A stretch of DNA of 64,000 nucleotides, taken from NCBI RefSeq assembly GCF_043290135.1, contig NW_027464602.1, positions 2,356,001-2,420,000 of the forward strand. The letters run 5' to 3'. Below, piece after piece: positions 24,901 through 34,685 of the stretch. Position numbers and translations under genes: made by a program. Positions within the stretch are counted from its first letter, which is position 1. The number at the start of each line of letters is the position of its first letter. The notes under the pieces were generated by a model that saw only the letters and a list, made by a program, of their open reading frames with translations, did no database searches and had not been told where the DNA came from. This stretch comes from Rhipicephalus microplus (taxonomy: Eukaryota > Arthropoda > Arachnida > Ixodida > Ixodidae).

Positions 24901-27900
24901 ACTTTTCGGTTAACAGCCGATCGCGCTGGCCAATTGCTCCACGGAGACAGTCCTGCTCCACTCTCACCACCGTCAGAACATTTCTTCAGAGCTATCAGCC
25001 TAAAGAAAAAAAGCGCCGCACCATCACCGGGTGGGCTCGAACCTACAACCTTTCGGTTAACAGCCGATCGCGCTAGCCAATTGCGCCACAGAGACAGTCG
25101 TGCTTCACTCTCACCACCGTCAGACCATTTCTTCAGAGCTATCGCCCCAAAGAAAAAAAAAGCGCCGCACCACCACCGGGTGGGCTCGAACCTCCAACCT
25201 TTCGGTTAAACGTTGATCGTGCTAGCCAATTGCGCCACGGAGACAGTCCTGCTCCACTCTCACCACCGTCAGAACATTTCTTCAGAGCTATCAGCCCAAA
25301 GAAGAAAAAGCGCCGCACCACCACCGGGTGGGCTCGAAACTCCAACCTTTCGGTTATCAGCCGATCGCGCTAGCCAATTGCGCCATGGGGACAGTCCTGC
25401 TCCACTCTCACCACCATCAGAACATATCTTCAAAGCTATTAGCGCAAAGAAAAAAAGCGCCGCGCCACCTTCGGGTGGGCTCAAACCTCCAACCTTTCGG
25501 TTAACAGCCGATCGCGCTAACCCATTGCGCCACGGGGACAGTCTTGCTCCACTCTCACCACTATCAGAACATATCTTCAAAGCTATCAGCGCAAAGAAAA
25601 AAAAGCGCCGCACCACCACCAGGTGGGCTCGAACCTCCAACCTTTCGGTTAACAGCCGATCGCACTAGCCAATTGCGCCACAGAGACAGTCTTGCTCCAC
25701 TCTCAACACCATCAGAACATATCTTCAAAGCTACAAGCGCAAAGAAAAAAGCGCCGCACCACCACCGGGTGGGCTCGAACCTCCAACCTTTCAGTTAACA
25801 GCCGATCGCGCTAGCCAATTGCGCCACGGGGACAGTCTTGCTCCACCCTCACCACCATCAGAACATATCTTCAAAGCTATCAGTGCAAAGAAAAAAAAGC
25901 GCCGCACCACCACCGGGTGTGCTCGAACCTCCAACCTTTCGGTTAACAGCCGATCGCGCTAGCCAATTGCGCCAGGGAGACAGTCCTGCTCCACTCTCAC
26001 CACCATCAGAACATATCTTCAAAGCTATCAGCCCAAAGAAAAAAAAGCACCGCACCACCACCGGGTGGGCTCGAACCTCCAATCTTTCGGTTAACAGCCG
26101 ATCGCGCTAGCCAATTGCGCCACGAAGACAGTCCTGCTGCACTCTCACCACCATCAGAACATATCTTCAAAGCTATTACCGCAAAGAAAAAAGCAACACA
26201 CCACTCCCGGGAGGGCTCGAAATTCCAACCTTTCGGTTAACAGCCGATCGCGCTAGCCCATTGTGCCACGGAGACAGTCTTGCTCCACTCTCACCACCAT
26301 CAGAACATATCATCAAAGCTATCAGCCCAAAAAAAAAAGCGCCGCACCACCACCGGGTGGGCTCGAACCTTCAACCTTTCGGTTAACAGCCGATCGCTCT
26401 AGCCAATTGCGCCACTTAGGCAGTCGTGCTTAACTCTTACCACCATCAGAACATATCTTCAAAGCTATCAGCACAAAGAAAAAAGCAACACACCACTCCC
26501 GGGAGGGCTCGAACCTCCAACTTTTCGGTTAACAGCCGATCGCGCTGGCCAATTGCTCCACGGAGACAGTCCTGCTGCACTCTCACCACCATTAGAACAT
26601 ATCTTTCAAGCTATCAGCCCAAAGAAAAAAAAGCGCCGCACCACCACCGGGTGGGCTCGAACCTCCAACCTTTTGGTTAACGGCCGATCGCGCTAGCCAA
26701 TTGCGCCACGGAGACAATCGTGCTCCACGCTCACCAACATCAGAAAATATCTTCAAAGCTATCATCGCAAAGAAAAAAGCAACACACCCCACCCGGGAGG
26801 GCTCGAACCTCCAACTTTTTGGTTAAAAGCCGATCGCGCTAGCCAATGGCGCCACGGGGACAGTCCTGCTCCACTCTCACCACCGTCAGAACATTTCTTC
26901 AGAGCTATCAGCCTAAAGAAAAAAAGCGCCGCACCACCACCGGGTGGGCTCGAACCTACAACCTTTCGGTTAACAGCCGATCGCGCTAGCCAGTTGCGCC
27001 ACAGAGACAGTCGTGCTTCACTCTCACCACCGTCAGACCATTTCTTCAGAGCTATCGCCCCAAAGAAAAAAAAGCGCCGCACCACCACCGGGTGGGCTCG
27101 AACCTCCAACCTTTCGGTTAAAAGTTGATCGCGCTAGCCAATTGCGCCACGGAGACAGTCCTGCTCCACTCTCACCACCGTCAGAACATTTCTTCAGAGC
27201 TATCAGCCCAAAGAAGAAAAAGCGCCGCACCACCACCGGGTGGGCTCGAAACTCCAACCTTTCGGTTATCAGCCGATCGCGCTAGCCAATTGCGCCATGG
27301 AGACAGTCCTGCTCCACTCTCACCACCATCAGAACATATCTTCAAAGCTATTAGCGCAAAGAAAAAAAGCGCCGCGCCACCTTCGGGTGGGCTCGAACCT
27401 CCAACCTTTCGGTTAACAGCCGATCGCGCTAACCCATTGCGCCACGGGGACAGTCTTGCTCCACTCTCACCACTATCAGAACATATCTTCAAAGCTATCA
27501 GCGCAAAGAAAAAAAGCGCCGCACCACCACCAGGTGGGCTCGAACCTCCAACCTTTCGGTTAACAGCCGATCGCACTAGCCAATTGCGCCACAGAGACAG
27601 TCTTGCTCCACTCTCAACACCATCAGAACATATCTTCAAAGCTACAAGCGCAAAGAAAAAAAGCGCCGCACCACCACCGGGTGGGCTCGAACCTCCAACC
27701 TTTCAGTTAACAGCCGATCGCGCTAGCCAATTGCGCCACGGGGACGCTCTTGCTCCACCCTCACCACCATCAGAACATATCTTCAAAGCTATCAGTGCAA
27801 AGAAAAAAAGCGCCGCACCACCACCGGGTGTGCTCGAACCTCCAACCTTTCGGTTAACAGCCGATCGCGCTAGCCAATTGCGCCATGGAGACAGTCCTGC

Positions 27901-29440
27901 TCCACTCTCACCACCATCAGAACATATCTTCAAAGCTATCAGCCCAAAGAAAAAAAAAGCACCGCACCACCACCGGGTGGGCTCGAACCTCCAACCTTTC
28001 GTTTAACAGCCAATCGCACTAGCCAATTGCGCCACGGAGACAGTCCTGCTCCACTCTCACCACCATCAGAACATATCTTCAAAGCTATTACCACAAAGAA
28101 AAAAGCAACACACCACTCCTGGGAGGGCTCGAACCTCCAACCTTTTGGTTAACAGCCGATCGCGCAAGCCAATTGCGCCACGGAGACAGTCCTGCTCCAC
28201 TCTCACCACCATCAGAACATATCTTCAAACCTATTAGCGCAAAGAAAAAAAGCGCCGCGCCACCACCGGGTGGGCTCAAACCTCCAACCTTTCGGTTAAC
28301 AGCCGATCGCGCTAACCCAATGCGCCACGGGGACAGTCTTGCTCCACTCTCACCACCATCAGAACATATCTTCAAAGCTATCAGCGCAAAGAAAAAAAAG
28401 CGCCGCACCACCACCGGGTGGGCTCGAACCTCCAACCTTTCGGTTAACAGCCGATCGCGCTAGCCAATTGCGCCACGGAGACAGTCTTGCTCCACTCTCA
28501 ACACCATCAGAACATATCTTCAAAGCTATCAGCACAAAGAGAAAAAAGCGCCGCACCACCACCGGGCGGGCTCGAAACTCCAACCTTTCGGTTAACAGCC
28601 GATCGCGCTAGCCAATTGCGCCATGGAGACAGTCCTGCTCCACTCTCACCACCGTCAGAACATATCTTCAAAGCTATTACCACAAAGAAAAAAGCAACAC
28701 ACCACTCCTGGGAGGGCTCGAAACTCCAACCTTTCGGTTAACAGCTGATCGCGCTAGCCCATTGCGCCACGGAGACAGCCTTGCTCCAATCTCAACACCA
28801 TCATAACATATCTTCAAAGCTATTAGCGCAAAGAAAAAAAGCGCCGCACCACCACCGGGTGGGCTCGAACATCCAACCTTTCGGTTAACAGCCGATCGCG
28901 CTAGCCAATTGTGCCACGGAGACAGTCCTGCTCCACTCTCACCACCATCACAACATATCTTCAAAGCTATCAGCACAAAGAAAAAAAAAACGCCGCACCA
29001 CCACCGGGTGGGCTCGAACCTCCAACCTTTCGGTTAACAGCCGATCGCGCAAGCCAATTGCGCCATGGAGACAGTCCTGCTCCACTCTCACCACCATCAG
29101 AACATATCTTCAAAGCTATCGGCCCAAAGAAAAAAAGCACCGCACCACCACCGGGTGGGCTCGAACCTCCAACCTTTCGGTCAACAGGTAATCGCGCTAG
29201 CCAATTGCGCCACGGAGACAGTCTTGCTCCACTCTCACCACCATCACTACATATCTTCAAAGCTATCAGCACAAAGAAAAAAAACGCCGCACCACCACCG
29301 GGTGGGCTCGAACCTCCAACCTTTCGGTTAACAGCCGATCGCGCAAGCCAATTGCGCCACGGAGACAGTCCTGCTCCACTCTCACCACCATCAGAACATA
29401 TCTTCAAAGCTATCGGCCCAAAGAAAAAAAGCACCGCACC

Positions 29441-29513
29441 ACCACCGGGTGGGCTCGAACCTCCAACCTTTCGGTCAACAGGTAATCGCGCTAGCCAATT
29501 GCGCCACGGAGAC
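29441..29513 (-). tRNA. tRNA-like monomer directly abutting the LINE 3' end
   Basis: The body is complete and its 5' end (29513) touches the poly(A) of the inserted LINE. The anticodon is GTT with loop CTGTTGA, but the 5' anticodon strand ATTAC leaves only weak pairing. This variant also occurs at about 29190, 35950, 36250, 38600 and 38900. Its first 16 nt (29498-29513) form one copy of the LINE target-site duplication. Confidence 0.6.
29498..29513. repeat. Target-site duplication of the Tx1-like LINE, left copy
   Basis: ATTGCGCCACGGAGAC is identical to 34374-34389. It corresponds to tRNA-like positions 1-16 on the other strand. Confidence 0.92.
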
Positions 29514-29534
29514 TTTTTTTTTTTTTTTTTTTTT
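29514..29534 (-). other. LINE poly(A) tail (21 A)
   Basis: An uninterrupted run of 21 T on the plus strand, just after the AATAAAT signal of the element on the minus strand. It joins the target-site duplication directly. Confidence 0.9.
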
Positions 29535-29656
29535 ATTTATTGCCTGGCATGGACATTGTACAGGGCAATCATTGCACACACATATATTACAATACAAAGA
29601 AAAAGAAAAAAAAAACAAGCATTGCCATCAGTCCCATTTGTACTGATGTTGTCCTC

Positions 29657-32600
29657 TTAAAAATACTTAAGGTTTGCCAGGGGTTCAAACCTTGACAACC
29701 ATTCTGGCTCGATATCCTCTATTTTGCTACACTCAATGAATGCAGACATGCTTTGCCTGAAATAAATTACTGCTGGTTTTGCGTCCGGGTCGAAATGGTA
29801 TCCGGCCATTCGTGCACGCCATATACAGTGGAGACCGGTCAACATCACTACATCGAATGGGACCCCATCATCATTTGTTACTGCGAGGTACCTTATTCCG
29901 TGTGGGTCTAGTGGAAAATCCTTCTTTATTGTCCTCTGTAATATGTCCCAAAAATGTACCCCTTCCCAACAATGCAAAAAAACATGGTCTATTGTTTCTG
30001 GTTTCTTACATATCAAGCAGTGTGACCCCCATAGTGTAAAAAAACCCCGTTCCTCTGTGAAAGTCTTTACTGATAGTGTTCCTGTGTGTAACTTGAAGAA
30101 AAAAGTTTTCACCCCTGTAGGTACCTGCATGTTTCTCACCCGCTTCAGTACGTTTTGTCCCGGTCTTCCACTGTATATGGCCCTGTACAATGGTACTGGC
30201 AAAACCATAGCACATACATCTCTGTACAATTCTTTTCTTCTAACACTTGCTAGATAATCTATCGAAAAGCGTACAGATAAAAAACGTACACTGTCTACCA
30301 CTTCCTTGAGATACCCACGCAACGTCACGGGCCGGCTATCCGTAGTAACAACAAAATCTGGTAAGGCACTGCCTAACCTGAGCTGGCATACCGTACGTAA
30401 AAACGGATCCCTGACGTCACGGAAAAACAAAAATCTATTTACTACTTGTCTCACAAATAGGTGCGCCAAACCAAGACCTCCGTCCTTCACGCGCCTGAAC
30501 AAGTTGGTCCGTCTGCACCTTTCCCATTTCGAGCCCCATATAAAAACTGCGAACACTCTGTGCAGCCTTTGCACGTTGATCCTTGAACAATGTAACACCT
30601 GCATCACATACCACAGTTTAGCGATAAAAAACATGTTGCACACAGTAGCCCTAGCGAAAACAGACAGGTTCATGCCTTTCCACCTGTCTGCTTTTTCCTT
30701 CGTCTCTTTTGTTTGACGCGACCAATACTCCTCGCTGCCGTTATAACATTCCAGGGGAACACCGAGGTACCTTGTCGGTGTTTCCGTCCAGTGCACATTC
30801 GCAAAAAGGTCCGGCTTTGAAGGCCACCTTCCGTGCCAAAGCCCAAGAGATTTCGCCCAGTTTACGCGGCTTCCTGTGACGCTACAAAAATGTTTCACAA
30901 CACTTATCGTTTCCTCTACACTTTCTTTGTTCGTACAACACACCGCAATGTCGTCTGCATATGCCAGCAGCTTAACTTCCACTGCCGCCAAGCTGAAGCC
31001 ACGAATTTTTTCATTTTCATTTATCGCTAAGCACATCGCTTCGATGTAAATACAAAACAAAAGTGGACTGAGGGGGCAGCCCTGGCGCACAGAACGCATT
31101 ACGTGAATGGGGGCCCCCAAAGACTTGTTAACAATTAAACGTGTTGTGCAGTTCTGGTACGCCAAGGCCACTCCCTCCTTGATGATGGAACCGACATTAA
31201 TATGATCTAAGATGACAAACAAAATCTCATGCGCAACACAATCAAAAGCTTTCTCCAGGTCTATCTGGAGCACAGCAACGCCAAGTGAATCTTCGTCACA
31301 ACACTCCAGCACACACCGCATCTTGTGAATGTTTGAGCTAATGGTTCTGCCTTTGATTCCACAAGTTTGGTGCTCTCCAACAATTTCTTTAATGACACCT
31401 TGAAGTCGCGCTGCCAGAACCTTCATAAAAATCTTGTAGTCGACATTGGTCAGCGATATGGGCCTATACGATGTCACCAGTTTAAGTTTTTCCCCTTCGT
31501 CCGTTTTAGGAATTAATATCGTATGCGCTTTGCTGAAGGAGGGCGGCAGAGTTTTCCGTTCGTACGCCTCATTGAACAGCTCAGCTAACCCCGGGGACAG
31601 TTCTATTCTAAACGTCTTATACCATGCTGCGGTTAGGCCATCGGGTCCCGGTGACTTTCCGGGGTTCAGATGACCAATCGCGCGTTCCACTTCACCTTCC
31701 GTTATTCTGCCTTCTAAAAGCTTTTTTGTGTCGTCACTAAGCCGCGGCAAGCGCTTGAGAAACTCTTCTTTGAAACCATGTACATTCGCTTTTCGAATTG
31801 CAAAAAGTGACTGATAATACGCAACAAAGGCCCGTTCGATGCTTTCATTGTCGCTCGCGAGAGTCCCGTTGCAATAGACCTTATCGATGTGGTTTCGGCG
31901 TCCTTGCGCTTTTTCGAGACCAAGCGCCCTTTTTGTGGGCGTCTCACCCGCGGCAAGATCATTTGCGCGCGCGCGAACCCAGGCGCCTCGATAACGCTCT
32001 CTGTCATGCAGTTCTAATTTTTCCTTGACACTGCGCACCTCGTCTTTGCAAGTCCCAGGCTCCCGACTTTCTAGGGCTATCAGCTGCTGCAGTGTTTTCT
32101 TAAGACTTCTTTCTTTTATTTGCGCTTCGAATTTTAGCGTGCTCGATCTGTCAAGCGCTTTCATTTTCACCTTCTGCTTTAAACACTCCCATTTCTCTGC
32201 TACTGTTTCCGTTTTTTCCATAAGCACTTCATTAATGGTCTCGTGCACTGCTTCTAAAAATGGTTCATCTTTTAGTAACAATGCGTTCAGTTTCCATAAA
32301 TCCCAGTTGAAAACCTTACGCTGTTTCTTCATGCCTATGCGACACACAACCAAACAGTGATCTGAAAACGACACTGGCTCAACCGAAAAATCGTGACACA
32401 TAGGCAATACATCTAGGGATAGGTATATGCGGTCTAAACGTGCATGGCTATTGCCATGAAATCGCGTGTAGATCACTTCGCGATTTGCTGCCACACATTC
32501 ATACACGTCTTCCAAGTCATTTTCGGTTATTAATTTGCCTAGCACGTCACTGCTTTTGTCACGAACGCCAGTGCTATTGACTCTATCGCGAGCCCTTAAA

Positions 32601-33088
32601 ACACAGTTAAAATCACCTAACAAAACCACCCTCTTATCACACTTTGTCCACTGAAACAGGTTAGAAAAAAACTGAGCACGCTCTTCTACACTATTCGGTG
32701 CGTATACGCATATAACTCTGAATTCAGTGGCACCATAAACAAAGTCACAATAAACAATTCTGCCCGACTGGCATGAAAAAACACTTTGCACAAGAAGGCT
32801 TTGCAATTTTTTTACAAAAAGAACACAACCCGCGGACGTTCCTATCGAGTGGCTTACGACCGCGTAATATCGGTCAGTGAAACGGCGCACCATGCTCCCG
32901 GTCTCCTCCTCTCCGTCTACCTTAGTTTCCTGGACGGCTAGGACGTCTATGTCTTGGTCTGTGAGCAACCGATAGAGCTGACTTTGCCTACGCCTAGCCG
33001 CCAACCCTCTGACGTTAAGCGTAGCTATACTGAATGGCGGAGTTAATTCCATAGTGACTTGTTCGCTAAAGGAGTAGGCCCGGAGCAT
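29657..33088 (-). CDS. LINE ORF2: AP-like endonuclease plus reverse transcriptase
   Basis: The protein is 1143 aa and carries out target-primed reverse transcription in the nucleus. An endonuclease/exonuclease/phosphatase domain spans about residues 15-255, with ATLNVRG (22-28), AVQETK (51-56), GDFN (158-161), LDRIY (218-222) and SDH (242-244). The reverse transcriptase spans about 440-760: YRPISLTNVDYKIF (541-554), motif A LQIDLEKAFD (607-616), RQGCPLSPLLF (668-678) and catalytic YADD (710-713). A C-terminal zinc-binding CLICKK...HVFLHC segment lies near residue 1040. All catalytic residues I can check are present. The ATG at 33088 is the first in frame after a stop and lies 29 nt behind the ORF1 stop in another frame, so reinitiation is likely. 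An ATG at codon 13 (MELTPPF) is an alternative start. There is no RNase H domain. Confidence 0.93.
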   Translation of the reverse strand: MLRAYSFSEQVTMELTPPFSIATLNVRGLAARRRQSQLYRLLTDQDIDVLAVQETKVDGEEETGSMVRRFTDRYYAVVSHSIGTSAGCVLFVKKLQSLLVQSVFSCQSGRIVYCDFVYGATEFRVICVYAPNSVEERAQFFSNLFQWTKCDKRVVLLGDFNCVLRARDRVNSTGVRDKSSDVLGKLITENDLEDVYECVAANREVIYTRFHGNSHARLDRIYLSLDVLPMCHDFSVEPVSFSDHCLVVCRIGMKKQRKVFNWDLWKLNALLLKDEPFLEAVHETINEVLMEKTETVAEKWECLKQKVKMKALDRSSTLKFEAQIKERSLKKTLQQLIALESREPGTCKDEVRSVKEKLELHDRERYRGAWVRARANDLAAGETPTKRALGLEKAQGRRNHIDKVYCNGTLASDNESIERAFVAYYQSLFAIRKANVHGFKEEFLKRLPRLSDDTKKLLEGRITEGEVERAIGHLNPGKSPGPDGLTAAWYKTFRIELSPGLAELFNEAYERKTLPPSFSKAHTILIPKTDEGEKLKLVTSYRPISLTNVDYKIFMKVLAARLQGVIKEIVGEHQTCGIKGRTISSNIHKMRCVLECCDEDSLGVAVLQIDLEKAFDCVAHEILFVILDHINVGSIIKEGVALAYQNCTTRLIVNKSLGAPIHVMRSVRQGCPLSPLLFCIYIEAMCLAINENEKIRGFSLAAVEVKLLAYADDIAVCCTNKESVEETISVVKHFCSVTGSRVNWAKSLGLWHGRWPSKPDLFANVHWTETPTRYLGVPLECYNGSEEYWSRQTKETKEKADRWKGMNLSVFARATVCNMFFIAKLWYVMQVLHCSRINVQRLHRVFAVFIWGSKWERCRRTNLFRRVKDGGLGLAHLFVRQVVNRFLFFRDVRDPFLRTVCQLRLGSALPDFVVTTDSRPVTLRGYLKEVVDSVRFLSVRFSIDYLASVRRKELYRDVCAMVLPVPLYRAIYSGRPGQNVLKRVRNMQVPTGVKTFFFKLHTGTLSVKTFTEERGFFTLWGSHCLICKKPETIDHVFLHCWEGVHFWDILQRTIKKDFPLDPHGIRYLAVTNDDGVPFDVVMLTGLHCIWRARMAGYHFDPDAKPAVIYFRQSMSAFIECSKIEDIEPEWLSRFEPLANLKYF

Positions 33089-33117
33089 GGCGCTTACCCT
33101 TCACGACCAGCCCTCGG

Positions 33118-34332
33118 CTAGCCGCCTCCAGGACCATCCTGCTTCCCAGCGCTGTTTTCTTTTGCCTTGTCCTCCAGTCTCCGGTCGGTAGGGACTTTCG
33201 GCTTAGGTTTGAGACTACGCCGCCTCCCTTGCGGCGCCTTCGCAGGCGGCTCCTGGCTGCTGGTGGACGACGCCCCGTCCTGCTCTACCGAGTCGTCGAG
33301 TGGACGCTTTAGCGTGGCGCTGGTCACGCACATCTCGTCGTCGCTGTCCGCCGCCGTCTCTCCCTGACCCTCCGTTGTATCAGCTGTCCCCACTGGAACC
33401 ACGTCCGTCTCGACCCGCTCAGGCTCGGCCGCTGACGGGGCGCTGGCCGGTGTAGTCGAAAGCTGGCGAGTCTCCGGAAACTTGGGTGTGTCTGCCTGCG
33501 CCGCCCCTCCAGTAGTCACAGGGACCACTGGGCTTCCGACCCCTTTGGCGGCGTCCTCTGCCTCGGCCGCGTCCATGACGTGATCAGCCATCGCCTCGTT
33601 CTTCGCTGGCCCCATTGCACTGGCGTACGTTCGAACGCAATCCGCCTCGACGTGTCCGAAGCGTTTGCACCGCGAGCAACGGGGAACCTTGCACTCTCGG
33701 CGGACGTGCCCTTTGCCTTGGCAGCGCAAGCATTGCATCGGCCGACCAGGCACAACCAGCAAGGCCAGCTCTCCATCGATCCTGATCTGGTGCGGAAGGT
33801 CTTCGACCCTGACGCCGCTTTTCAGCTTCAGGAGAGCTGTTCTCGTGGTCGAACACTTGTCGGCCATGCCCGGGACACGCCACCGCTCACGGCTCACCTC
33901 CACGACCTTGCCGAAAGCCGACAGCGCCGTCCGTACTTCTTCGTCGCTCACCCCGTGAAGCAGCCAGTGAATTCGTAGCCGCACCTGCTGGTCCTGTGGG
34001 TCGACGACGACGCAGCGCCGCCCCTTCACCTGCAGCTCCTTCAAGGCGAGCAGGCGTTTTGTGGGAGCGGCATCATTGAATGTCACCGCCCACAAGTGGT
34101 TAACCTGGTATGCACCGAGGCTTACCACATCCGGCAGCAGGCCCGTTGGCGTCAATGCGTCCCTGAAATCTTCGACCTTGTATGGCCTCGCTCGTACATC
34201 ACCGTGTAAAAACACGGTGTTGATAACAAGTCGTCCTTTTGGCATTTGCGGCAAAATAAACTGGTATTCGCTATCTCCGTTCCTGTTTCCGCGGCTAAGA
34301 TTGGCCGCTGTCGCCGCTCCGCTGGAGCTCAT
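33118..34332 (-). CDS. LINE ORF1: Gag-like nucleic-acid-binding protein with two CCHC knuckles
   Basis: The protein is 404 aa and presumably packages element RNA. Two zinc knuckles of the CX2CX4HX4C type are visible at residues 201-214 (CLRCQGKGHVRREC) and 219-232 (CSRCKRFGHVEADC). The stretch before them (about 30-195) has the look of an RNA-binding fold, as in other CCHC LINE ORF1 proteins. The C-terminal ~170 residues are Pro/Ser/Thr/Glu-rich and end in a Lys/Arg-rich tail, so probably disordered and nucleic-acid binding. The ATG at 34332 lies only about 41 bp from the element 5' end and is the first in the element. G+C is clearly higher here than in ORF2. The stop TAG at 33118-33120 is 29 nt before ORF2. 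Confidence 0.88.
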   Translation of the reverse strand: MSSSGAATAANLSRGNRNGDSEYQFILPQMPKGRLVINTVFLHGDVRARPYKVEDFRDALTPTGLLPDVVSLGAYQVNHLWAVTFNDAAPTKRLLALKELQVKGRRCVVVDPQDQQVRLRIHWLLHGVSDEEVRTALSAFGKVVEVSRERWRVPGMADKCSTTRTALLKLKSGVRVEDLPHQIRIDGELALLVVPGRPMQCLRCQGKGHVRRECKVPRCSRCKRFGHVEADCVRTYASAMGPAKNEAMADHVMDAAEAEDAAKGVGSPVVPVTTGGAAQADTPKFPETRQLSTTPASAPSAAEPERVETDVVPVGTADTTEGQGETAADSDDEMCVTSATLKRPLDDSVEQDGASSTSSQEPPAKAPQGRRRSLKPKPKVPTDRRLEDKAKENSAGKQDGPGGG

Positions 34333-34373
34333 GATCCTGCGATCCGTTCAGCACGACTGCCGGAAGCAGAATG

Positions 34374-34389
34374 ATTGCGCCACGGAGAC
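34374..34389. repeat. Target-site duplication of the Tx1-like LINE, right copy
   Basis: A perfect 16-bp match to 29498-29513, followed by the normal monomer spacer beginning AGTCCTGCTCC. It is the truncated 5' remainder of the disrupted tRNA-like body and holds half of its A box. Confidence 0.92.
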
Positions 34390-34612
34390 AGTCCTGCTCC
34401 ACTCTCACCACCATCACAACATATCTTCAAAGCTATCAGCACAAAGAAAAAAAAGCGGCACACCATCACCGCGTGGGCTCGAACCTCCAACCTTTCGGTT
34501 AACCGCTGATCGCGCTAGCCAAATGCGCCACGGAGACAGTCGTGCTCCACTCTCACCACCATCAGAACATATCTTCAAAGCTATCAGCCCAAAGAAAAAA
34601 AAGCGCCGCACC

Positions 34613-34685
34613 ACCTCCGGGTGGGCTCGAACCTCCAACCTTTCGGTTAACAGCCGATCGCGCTAGCCTATTGCACCACGGAGAC
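34613..34685 (-). tRNA. tRNA-Asn(GTT)-like monomer with repaired acceptor pairing
   Basis: The 3' acceptor is CGGAGGT rather than CGGTGGT, so position 69 is A and pairs with U4. The acceptor then has seven pairs, two of them wobble (1:72, 2:71). The anticodon is GTT. The T-stem 51:63 and 27:43 mismatches remain. Sister copies are at 36524-36596, 37252-37324 and 39164-39236. Confidence 0.55.

Larger units (their letters stand above)
1..29513 (-). repeat. Tandem array of tRNA-Asn-derived ~148-bp monomers, left arm
   Basis: About 200 head-to-tail monomers of mostly 145-149 bp, all in the same orientation; the array continues beyond the left window edge. Read on the minus strand, each monomer holds a 73-nt tRNA-Asn-like body with A box TGGCGCAATTGG and B box GGTTCGAGCCC, anticodon loop CTGTTAA, a ~10-nt GC-rich trailer, a T run (usually 6-9) and a ~57-nt spacer. 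D stem GCGC/GCGC, anticodon loop and T loop match metazoan tRNA-Asn(GUU). Three departures are almost universal: A27:A43, a 51:63 A-A mismatch in the T stem, and U4:U69 in the acceptor. That points to an already degenerate founder. Length differences come mainly from the A/T run and from a second monomer class beginning GCAACACACC. The long open frames across the array on both strands are by-products of repeat lengths divisible by three, not genes. Confidence 0.93.
29514..34373 (-). mobile_element. Full-length L1/Tx1-like non-LTR retrotransposon inserted in the array
   Basis: This is a 4860-bp element between two perfect 16-bp target-site duplications. Minus-strand order: ~41-bp leader, ORF1 with zinc knuckles (34332-33118), 29-bp gap, ORF2 with endonuclease and reverse transcriptase (33088-29657), ~120-bp 3' UTR containing AATAAAT, then 21 A. 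Both ORFs are uninterrupted, so the copy is young and may be competent. The domain order and the reverse transcriptase motif around QTCGIKGRT suggest the Tx1 branch of the L1 group; the clade call is from memory of motifs, not a tree. It lies in the same direction as the tRNA-like units, and its 3' junction is exactly at the first base of a tRNA-like body. Empty versions of the site exist at 36285-36300 and 38928-38943. Confidence 0.93.

Noticed and set aside
33167..33978. Plus-strand frames opposite ORF1 of the Tx1-like LINE
   Set aside because: They are antisense shadows of a GC-rich coding region and have no recognisable motif of their own.
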